Below, one piece after another: positions 56,590 to 64,000 of a DNA stretch of 64,000 bases. Position 1 is the stretch's first letter. Each line of letters begins with the position of its first letter. The stretch spans positions 268,197 through 332,196 of the forward strand of contig NW_024003752.1 in the NCBI RefSeq assembly GCF_014805625.2. Direction: 5' to 3'. The stretch is from Glossina fuscipes (lineage: Eukaryota > Arthropoda > Insecta > Diptera > Glossinidae). Position numbers and translations under genes: made by a program. The notes under the pieces were generated by a model. The model made no database searches, was not told the origin of the DNA, and saw only the letters and a program-made list of their open reading frames with translations.

Positions 56590-57005
56590 CCATTCTTAGC
56601 CGGCCGAAGCCGTTGCCGGAGATCACCACTGGGAGGTGAGGGTTTCGGCCATCTATGCTTCCAATGAAAGCATAGTTTATCTTGCGTAATGCAGCTGCAA
56701 GCCGATGAAAACGATTATCGGGAAAGCAGCCAGGGATTAAGTATAAAAAATATGAATTTGGGTATAGTAACATGCTTATAAAAATGTATATAATTAGAAT
56801 TTTTGTGGAAGAGAGAGTTAGACGGGCAAGAATATAGAAGTTGAGAGTACAGCGAAAATAAATTGTGAATAATCCTACATTTAAGGAACATAATTGTAAA
56901 TAAATGATCCTACTGATAAGGAATATAATTGTAAATAAAAGAAATTGGAGATTTATTTCCACGGTCTATTGATACGGACTGTAGCTTAGAAAAGCGAATT
57001 TCATA
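56590..57005 (-). repeat. Interspersed repeat, copy 2
   Basis: Reverse-complement partner of 42215-42640, with an extra duplicated TTTACAATTATATTCC-like segment. It extends further on its 3' side (GGCAACGGCTTCGGCCGGC). The ORF 56585-56962 is a by-product. Confidence 0.65.
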
Positions 57006-57009
57006 ACAA

Positions 57010-58990
57010 TATAAACAAAAACTTGCGTTTTTTTCATACCAACGAAATTGATACGAAAGTTTTGTGTGACCGCAATAACCACATGTATTAACTATCCGCT
57101 TCATCCCGAACGAACGCTAACTTTCAAATACTTTATGACCCAGCACATTGAAAGAGATGTTGAGAAAAACAATATGGCATTGATAATGTACGGGGTTTAC
57201 TAGGTTCCATTGCCGAGATACAACCTTTCTATCTATACGTATGATCAAACGGTATGAGAAACGCTTTCGCATTGGTTGTTCCACGTTGCTTGTTCTGTGT
57301 TAGTATTGGTTGTTCTAAGTTAGTATTGCCTGTTTAGAGCTGCATTTATAAAAGAAAACAACTGTAAATTGGAAATGAAATACAACAACTTTAAATTCCA
57401 AACAAAATTATTTACTTGCAAGCAGTTGAAGCAAAAACCAAAATTTTAAATTTGTGAAATTAATTTTTTTTTCTACTTCTTACTCCAATTGTCTAATTAA
57501 TACTCTTAATTCACCAAAGTAATCAATAATGGATTATCAATCTTAGTCTATATAAAGGCTAGAATTAAATTGATTTTTCATAAATATAAATTGAGCCCTT
57601 ATAGTTGTTAAGGTGAATTGTGTATTTCAATAAAAAAGCCGTAAAGCAGATGCGACTCAAGAAGTGTGGTGAAGTTTGCAAATGTTTGCACAACCCTTAA
57701 CATATGTGTACTATAAAATGCAAAATATGGTTTAACTTCTGTGGCTCCTGCACCTGACTTTGGAGTTCTCTAGTTAGGGCGAATTAGTGCGGAAATAAAC
57801 ACCACCATATCTTCTGCATTTTTCAAACAAATCAGAAGCTGAATAAAAAAAATGTGTCATTTTAAAACATTACAGTCTTATAGATAAATTTATACGTCAA
57901 CATAAAAGCAAATATAACTGTTATTGATTCAATCATTGTAAACAAACAAACGTCAAGTAAATTTCGAATGGCGAAAGCCACACACAACTCACAACCACAT
58001 AATTCTCAAGGTATGCCTTTCAAATGAGAATTAGTTAACTAAAAAATAGATAGATAGATAGGTAGATAGATAAAAGATATAATCAAGTTTAACATGATCG
58101 TGCTTGCCTTGATCGTCCAATCTAAAGTTTTCACAAAAATTGAGAATGCCGAAATACTATTATTAAACGATGTTTCTCGCGAAATTGTAAAAATTACAAT
58201 ATATTTTTTTTTAATAATTAATTTAGTAGGCTTTTATATAAAAGGTAAGAAAGTTGGTCCATAATAGCAAATTGGCAAAGAAATCATATAGAATGAGCTA
58301 GTAAAAAGACACCAAACTTTGGAAATAATGCAGAGCCGACCATTTCGGTGTCGTACTGATATTATTAGGACAGTCTTGCTGGCTCAACTTATGAATCTGC
58401 CGGTGCAAGTGACTAAGATTACGAGCTGCTTTAATATAATCGCTTATCTATATAAAAAAGTGTGAAATCTTGGTAAAATTTAATAGCGTAGCCGTGAGAG
58501 ACGTGTTTGGAAAAATTTTCTTACCGCACGACCTTTCTTTATTCTTTCGAACACCATTGGTGATGAGATACGCTTTCTAATCTACATTAACGAATCTTTA
58601 GCGGCACGTTCCCTAAAGCTGAATTTTTAATGAAGGAAGATGAAGAACAATGGTAAAAATCTAATCTCTTCAACATGGATTTTCCAAAATTAAATCTTAT
58701 AACTAATAATGGCGTTTGTGAGTTTGCACGTTCCTACAAAGGCACAATGATGTCTAATATTTCTTCTTTTTGTTAAACATTGGGGTTTGATTTTCTTATG
58801 TACTGGATTGTAGAATTATTAGAATAACATTTAAATGAAATTTGGAACACATACGGAATTACAACATTATACACAGCTTATATGGTTATACTGAACATCT
58901 GTAATAACCATCTTGCTCTGTTGCTCATATTTTGATGCCGCTTGACTCGCTCCTTCGGCCTATTGCTACTAACAAATGCTTCTGTCTCAA
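57010..58990. other. Non-coding stretch, no gene seen
   Basis: AT-rich. It contains the GATA-type microsatellite at 58047-58072. Text at 58620-58780 opens a short frame without a known motif. Confidence 0.35.
58047..58072. repeat. GATA microsatellite
   Basis: Six ATAG/GATA units with one GGTA interruption. Confidence 0.9.
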
Positions 58991-58994
58991 GTGT

Positions 58995-59415
58995 GATGAT
59001 CTGAATCTTAACATAGTACATCTGAACGGTCAGGCTGTTAGTCTTTCTAATAGGCCTACGTAACTTGGTGAGCTTGATAACCTTCTTCAGGACAGTATAT
59101 TTGATATTTGTGCCGTAACTGAAACTTGGATAAAGCACTACATATCTGACTCCCCTATAGGTTTGCCAGGATATAATTCATCTAGAAATGGCCGAGAGTA
59201 TCCACAGGGGGAAAATTCTGTTATATACGTCGCCTAAACTGCACTTTAGCAAGACCACGGAAGCAGAGCGAGTCATAGAGGAGGGGATTTGTGAGTCTTT
59301 TTTCATTGAACTGAAACTTTGGAGTAATAAATTCCTGCTTGGTATGGTCTATTGGCCCAGAAGGAATATATCAACTTTCGAAAGGATGAATGGTGGTCTG
59401 CTTGCCATGTACCCC
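58995..59415 (+). pseudogene. Non-LTR retrotransposon endonuclease fragment
   Basis: Reads LNIVHLNGQAVSLSN, LGELDNLLQDSIFDICAVTE, TWIKHYISDSPIGLPGYNSS and then, with a frame change, KILLYTSPKLHF and ESFFIELKLWSNKFLLGMVY. This is the N-terminal half of the AP-like endonuclease of CR1/Jockey-type elements (LNI.HLN.QSL, ..VTETWL, GGGV.IYV, E..FIE). It stops abruptly near 59415, where a decayed gypsy element on the opposite strand begins. It is too diverged to belong clearly to the family at 12550. Confidence 0.7.
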
Positions 59416-59459
59416 AATATTGTTTTTTTTTTTGGTGTAGCAAAATGAATAGTGAAGTT

Positions 59460-59804
59460 CTATTCATTTACTGTTCGTTCAGGCGGTTCTTCGGATTTTC
59501 TTTCTTGTCCATCTGCTTTGAGGCATGTCATTATTCCGCACAAAGCAGAATGAAATCGTTCCATTCGTCCAATCAGCTCGTTGCTATATGGCGGTGTGTA
59601 ATAGACTTTCATTTTGAGGTCATCTTCAACCATAGATATAAAGGAGGAAGATTGGACGGCTCTCCCGTTATCGATTATAACCATGTTGGGAATACCGAAG
59701 TAGAACAAGATGTGATGTAATAGTTTTTTGATGTACTCAACAGCGCGGGATTTAATCAATTTTTCTATCGCGAATTTGGTAAATTTACCTATGATAGTCA
59801 GCAC
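59460..59804 (-). pseudogene. Gypsy-clade integrase core relic
   Basis: TIIGKFTKFAIEKLIKSRAV, then HHILFYFGIPNMVIIDNGRA (second catalytic Asp) and VYYTPPYSNELIGRMERFHS with the Glu. The first Asp region just before 59804 is out of frame. Sequence between 59804 and 60000 continues the zinc-binding side. Confidence 0.8.
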
Positions 59805-59999
59805 CAGATGTCTTTCTGTAGAAAAGATACTAGGGTGTGGCTCGGATGGGTTGAAATAGGTTCTGACTGAATCTCTATGTGATTAGAATGACAATCGTAA
59901 TTGTTTCTCTTGGATGTTTTGCAGTTGGTACCTATTTTTTTGATATTGCCTGGCATATTTAGCAAGAGATATTCTATCTATCGGCTCTAGGGCGTTCCT

Positions 60000-60566
60000 G
60001 CCAAATTATTTCTGTCTGCTGTTCCTTGACTTCTATGTCCTTTACTATAGTTTGTGGGAATAATGTGCGATAATCTTTAAAATGTTGTAGGTAAAAATTT
60101 TGTATTATCCCATAATTGGCTCTGTGATGCACAGACGATTTATAATTTTGGAATTGAGATATCTTCTTAATGTCTATATCAAAGATTCATCGGTGAGTTC
60201 TTTCCGGATTATTTTGTGTTTTGAGAAATTTTTGGAGATGGTTTCTAGTTCATAGCTACTTTGATCGCCATGTTTAATAATTAATTGATTTCGAAACACA
60301 TTAATGGGAACTTCTCTAAAGGTTTTATTTGTTTGTTTATTGGTGATCTGGGTTTATATTTCAATTGGTAGATATATTCTTCAAGAATTTCTTTCCATTT
60401 TTTGAGTTTCTGGTTTGTATTTTGTTACTTAAAGCATATGTGAGGGGTTGAGGGTCCGTGTGATCCACATAGGTAGTTGCGCAATGCTTTCAATGACCAT
60501 TTGATCGTTTGGATTTTGTTGAGATTGTTCCATTTGCTCCTACTATGAAACCTCAAAATTCGACCT
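60000..60566 (-). pseudogene. Gypsy-clade RNase H relic
   Basis: Broken frames with KWSLKALRNYL and NTNQKLKKWKEILEEYIYQL followed by YKPRSP, matching the second half of the RNase H domain (ALRNYLYG, TDHQPL..A, N.K.KRW...IEEY..KI.YKPG). The catalytic residues are not all visible. Confidence 0.65.
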
Positions 60567-60969
60567 CAGCTTTTAATAATTTGCATATATGTAGCTGAGC
60601 TTTCAGCTCGGCTTTTTCTAAAATACAAAAGACTTTTTGAAAATTTTTGAAATGATCTACATATGATTACATCATAGCATTGCTTCCCGATGTGTTCTCT
60701 CAGAACATCGACGAGAATTCTTTGAAATATGCCAATATTTTTAAAACCAAATTTTTTAAACCACATGCCAATCGGACAAACTCATATTTCTCGTTGTTCA
60801 CTGAGACGGTGGCCTTTTGAACGTCGGATTCTTTAAGCGGTATCTGATGAATACCATTTGTAAGGTCGACTATTGAAAAATATTTGTTCCTGCCTGGATT
60901 ACACAGTACCTTTTTTATTCCTGAAAATAAATATTTGTCGGTTATTTCACTTAACTTACGATAGCCCAT
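60566..60969 (-). pseudogene. Gypsy-clade reverse transcriptase relic
   Basis: 60969-60700 reads GYRKLSEITDKYLF, then YFSIVDLTNGIHQIPLKES and FVRLACGLKN. 60766-60566 continues FQRILVDVLREHIGKQCYDV. The catalytic YIDD is lost by a small deletion (CYDVII where CYVYIDDVII is expected), so the enzyme is dead. Confidence 0.8.
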
Positions 60970-61231
60970 TAATATTCTATATTTTTTTGACTAGAAGAGC
61001 CCATTTTTTTCTGAACAATCTACACAGGTGAATTGTATGGAGACTTTGAAGGTCTAATTATGTTATACTGCAAAAATTCTTTTATTTTATTGCGCACTTC
61101 TTTTCTTCAAAGCCTTTGGGTATGGGCAGCTTCTACAGTAGATTTTGATCGGACGTTGTTCGGATTTCCGCTAGAACATTTGTTACGAAGATTAATGTTT
61201 TGTTGGGGTCTGAAAATAGGTTTGCACAGTT

Positions 61232-61660
61232 CTAAAGTAGCGCTCGTAGTCGATTGTTCTGTTCTTCGGACAAATATGAGGTGCGTAGTTTATTATTGTT
61301 AATGTAGATTGATTTGCACTGTTTTAAAGGAATTTTGGTATTTGAGTTTATTAACATTAAGTTAAGATTAGTAAGGAGTACCCCATTGAATTCTCTCAAT
61401 ATATCATTGCCAACAAAGTCGTTGAATGATTTAAGACTTGGTAAAATGGATAAATTGATTTTACCGTTGTTTGGAAATAGTTGCACATGGGCATGATGCG
61501 TTATTTTTTTGCTACCGCAGGCGGAACTTGCTAAAAAGGCGTTCATTAGCAATGAGTTTTCTTGCTTGTTGTGGCCGAACGTACTTTTTGTTCGACCCTA
61601 TGTCTATTAAGAATTTTAAGGTATTTTCGCCACCACTATATTCGAAATAAGGCAGCGACG
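61232..61660 (-). pseudogene. Gypsy-clade protease region relic
   Basis: Around 61640 the minus strand reads LPYFEYSGGENTLKFLIDIG, then SNKKYVRP, the start of the retropepsin domain with D-T-G altered to D-I-G. The frame 61552-61232 continues with NDFVGNDILREFNGVLLTNL, as in gypsy protease ends. Confidence 0.7.
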
Positions 61661-62117
61661 ATTGCCTTAGTCTAAAAAATGAATGTCTTCGAGACGTTCT
61701 ATTTTTTCGTATTCCGAATTTTCAATCAGTCCCGTGTTTCATGTTTTCGTTCAATATGTCTTCTGGATTTGGTTCTATTGTGCTCTTTCCATAATTGTCC
61801 TCTTCGCACGTTATATTGTAGGATCTCTACTATTCGGGAGGCATTCTTTGGAATTGATGGGAAGGTGCGCGTTTCTGCGTGTACGTTTGGTATTCTTTCG
61901 AACTTGTTCTGGCTTTGGCGGCAATGTTGGTTGATACTGAAATTGCCGGTATTGAGGATTTCGTTCAAATATTAGATGGCATGTCCCTGAACGATTGATC
62001 CCTTGTTAATATTACCTGCCAATTGTTGCAGGTCTTTCTGTTATTCCCTAGCTTCTGGGTTGATATACCCTTACTTACAATAAAGGTGGAGCTATGTTCC
62101 TTGGAGGTTTAGTTTGG

Positions 62118-62600
62118 CTAGTATTGCGTCTTATAATTCACTTTCTGGAGTTGTAAGCAGATATGTAATGCTTGTGGCGAATCCGTTGGTCGCCGCATGC
62201 TGAGTAAGCAAAATAGATCGCCTCTAAGCGTTGTAATAAATGTTTTTAATACTTCTCCGCGATATGCTTGGGCCATATTTTTTAATGGCTCAGTACCCAT
62301 GTCCATGCAGGAAAGTATGTTTAGAATTAAAGGGTGATGCTGGCAAACAGCTTGGTAGAATTCTACAACATTCTTGTTCCCTTGGATGAACTTTGTTATC
62401 TGATATTCTGATGTTCCTAGATCCCTTATGCCAGCACAGCGCATTGTCAGGCAATTTCATATTTTCTTCCAGCTTAGCGGTGTATTGTAGGATTCAAGAG
62501 CTATGTTCACTTGTTCTACCATTTTGTTACTAGACTTAACATCCTATAATATTTTGGGCTACCTTTCAAATAGTTATAAATTCCTAATGTCGAATTAAAA
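62118..62600 (-). pseudogene. Gypsy-clade gag relic
   Basis: The frame 62444-62118 includes YQITKFIQGNKNVVEFYQAV, KNMAQAYRGEVLKTFITTLR and SMRRPTDSPQALHICLQLQK, consistent with the gag part of gypsy-clade elements (GL...L...V...P.SLPEAL). It lacks a zinc knuckle. The upstream limit is uncertain. Confidence 0.55.
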
Positions 62601-63400
62601 ATTCTCTTAGGCTTTTGACTACGTCTGGGATTGAGGTATCAATTGCTCGGTTAGTAACGTCATCTTCGAAGTCTGGGTTCATTATTTCCTGAACTCATGG
62701 CTACAAATACCAATTCTCTTATTTGTTTTCGCGTATCGGAAAAATTTCATACCGAGGATCTCGTGTCCACAATTTGACTTGCAGTTAGGATAGACGGCCT
62801 GATTAAACTCTCAGTGTTCGTTTTGATATTCCTATAACTTGTGATTATATAGAAAGTGCCACAAGATTTTCAAGAGTTTTTAACTTTAATTTGATAATGT
62901 TAACTAAGTTTCTTTCCACTAATTTGCTTCTTATTCCTTTTTCTCTTTTCCTTTTTATATTTCAATCCTGTTTGTTTTTCATTCATTTTTTTATTTTCGT
63001 TTACTCTTCTTTTATTTCAGCCTTACGTTTGTTTCTTCTGCGTTTTTCTTTAGCTTTACTTTATTTTTTCTCTCTTCTTTTGATTAAAAATTTTCCGATT
63101 TTGTTTTTCTTCTTTCGTTTATTATCAGCTTCATTTCTTAATTTCCAGTGATTTATTCTTATTTTTTCTTTTTTTATTTATTTTTAACTTGAGCTAATTT
63201 TTTAATTAAATTTCTTGTGATCCTTTACGTGAACACACTCTTACTTCTTTATATTTTTAGTATTTCTTCCTTCTGTAACGAAATATAAAATCACATTTTT
63301 TACTTACTTACTGCTTACGTTAGTTCTACGGTTGTTATAATAGCTTTTCCACAGCCAGTGAGTCTATTGACATCAAATCTGCCTTTTGGTCCTTTCTATT
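62601..63400. other. T-rich non-coding stretch, no gene seen
   Basis: Strong strand bias to T from about 62880 to 63200; the ORF 62891-63151 (Phe/Leu-rich) reflects composition only. Confidence 0.4.
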
Positions 63401-63429
63401 TAACATTGATAGAAGATCGGATGGTTTCG

Positions 63430-64000
63430 TGTAGAAATCTGATCATGGATTGGTAGCTCAGGGATCGTTTGTTTCTGTCCGTACCGGATTACTGCGGATG
63501 CTGCCATCGGAATAACACTGTCATTGGTAGTAAAATCTGAACTAGTAGTGAATAACGTTGATATTATAGCAGCATATTTAAACGGTTTTCTTGATGATGA
63601 CGATTTTATGGAACAACCACCATTGTATGAAGATCTCAATAATCTAGGTGAGGTCTGCAAGCCGAATAAACCATTGTATGGACTACGTCAGGCAGGGCAC
63701 AATGGAACAGTAAAAAAACTCTAGTTTTGCATGAGACACGCTTCAAGCGGTGCCAGATGGGCAACTGCATGTATTTGAAAAGAAATGTGGACAATACTAA
63801 TATCATAGCATTGTTTATGGATGATTTGATATTTGCATCTTCAACGGCAGCTGGCATAAACTTTATTGTCACACAACTTAATGAAAACGTTGAAGCTGTG
63901 GGACATGGGCTAATCTAGTTTTATTTGGGTGTAGAAAACTAAAGGAATTGTCGTAGAAAAAGCATACAAATTCGTCAAGAAAAATATACCTGACAATTAC
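63430..64000 (+). pseudogene. Copia-type reverse transcriptase relic, runs off the window
   Basis: Ty1/copia pol on the plus strand. LVAQGSF near 63450 is the RT start (consensus ARLVAKGF). Then 63524-63724: VNNVDIIAAYLNGFLDDD, MEQPPLYEDL, VCKPNKPLYGLRQAG. Then 63727-63918: ALFMDDLIFASSTAAG, with FMDD in place of YVDD but both catalytic Asp kept, and FIVTQLNENVE. It goes on past 63918 as FYLGVEN. Stops at 63722 and 63916 and frame changes show decay. RNase H would lie to the right of the window. Confidence 0.85.

Larger units (their letters stand above)
59430..62600 (-). mobile_element. Decayed gypsy-clade LTR retrotransposon internal region
   Basis: Gag, protease, reverse transcriptase, RNase H and integrase occur in the expected order on the minus strand, all broken. 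No env-like frame and no LTRs are recognisable. The protein text is closest in style to Drosophila gypsy-type (errantivirus-like) pol. It abuts the endonuclease fragment at about 59415, suggesting insertion into it. Confidence 0.8.

Noticed and set aside
62891..63151. Membrane-protein-like ORF
   Set aside because: Phe and Leu richness comes from T-rich DNA; there is no charged topology pattern or start context.

Overview
This is eukaryotic, AT-rich, intron-containing DNA, almost certainly from a higher fly. A tephritid fruit fly is my guess; the sequence supports a dipteran but not a genus. The anchor is one recognisable single-copy gene on the minus strand, Lap1 (a LAP-family protein with leucine-rich repeats, related to Erbin and Densin), with six coding exons between 25525 and 29162. 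Its exon order, splice sites and phases can be read directly. The C-terminal PDZ exon expected for the family is not visible downstream. There is no sign of a bacterial or viral genome, operon or CRISPR array.

Almost everything else is transposable-element material in layers. Left part (1-21 kb): a possible terminal gene fragment (2-392); two inverted arms of about 2.5 kb (about 1630-4200 and 17050-19620), each carrying a mariner transposase relic, a non-LTR C-terminal relic and an unrecognised ORF; gypsy relics; a tRNA-derived SINE; a TIR-bounded element (8371-9977) that contains a minisatellite and a nested RNase H-bearing retrotransposon; and a nearly intact CR1/Jockey-like non-LTR retrotransposon (about 12550-17006) with a PHD-finger ORF1 and an endonuclease/reverse transcriptase ORF2.

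Middle part (20-46 kb): a gypsy RT-RNase H relic; a segment of about 1 kb at 21.85-22.8 kb that recurs at 41.8-43.1 kb; Lap1; another gypsy RT piece; a second CR1-like copy interrupted by an mdg1/412-like LTR retrotransposon (33391-36753) with both LTRs, a tRNA-Arg-type primer site and a polypurine tract; an R1-like ORF1/endonuclease relic (38.4-40.3 kb); a mariner N-terminal relic; and an antisense SINE copy.

Right part (46-64 kb): a block of decayed tandem repeats ending in a perfect hairpin (46973-48745); a candidate 2-kb LTR carrying an array of palindromic motifs (49701-51707), followed by a BEL/Pao pol C-terminal relic; an internally deleted gypsy element in which gag is joined to the integrase tail (54266-55884); a non-LTR endonuclease fragment apparently cut by a decayed gypsy element on the minus strand (59.4-62.6 kb); and a copia reverse transcriptase relic running off the right edge.

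The genes do not work together as a system. The window reads as a gene embedded in a repeat-dense, repeatedly invaded region. The most informative novelties are structural: the inverted duplication, the nested insertions, the palindrome array, an in-frame stop-free 69-bp intron in Lap1, and an assembly gap flanked by identical 47-bp sequences.
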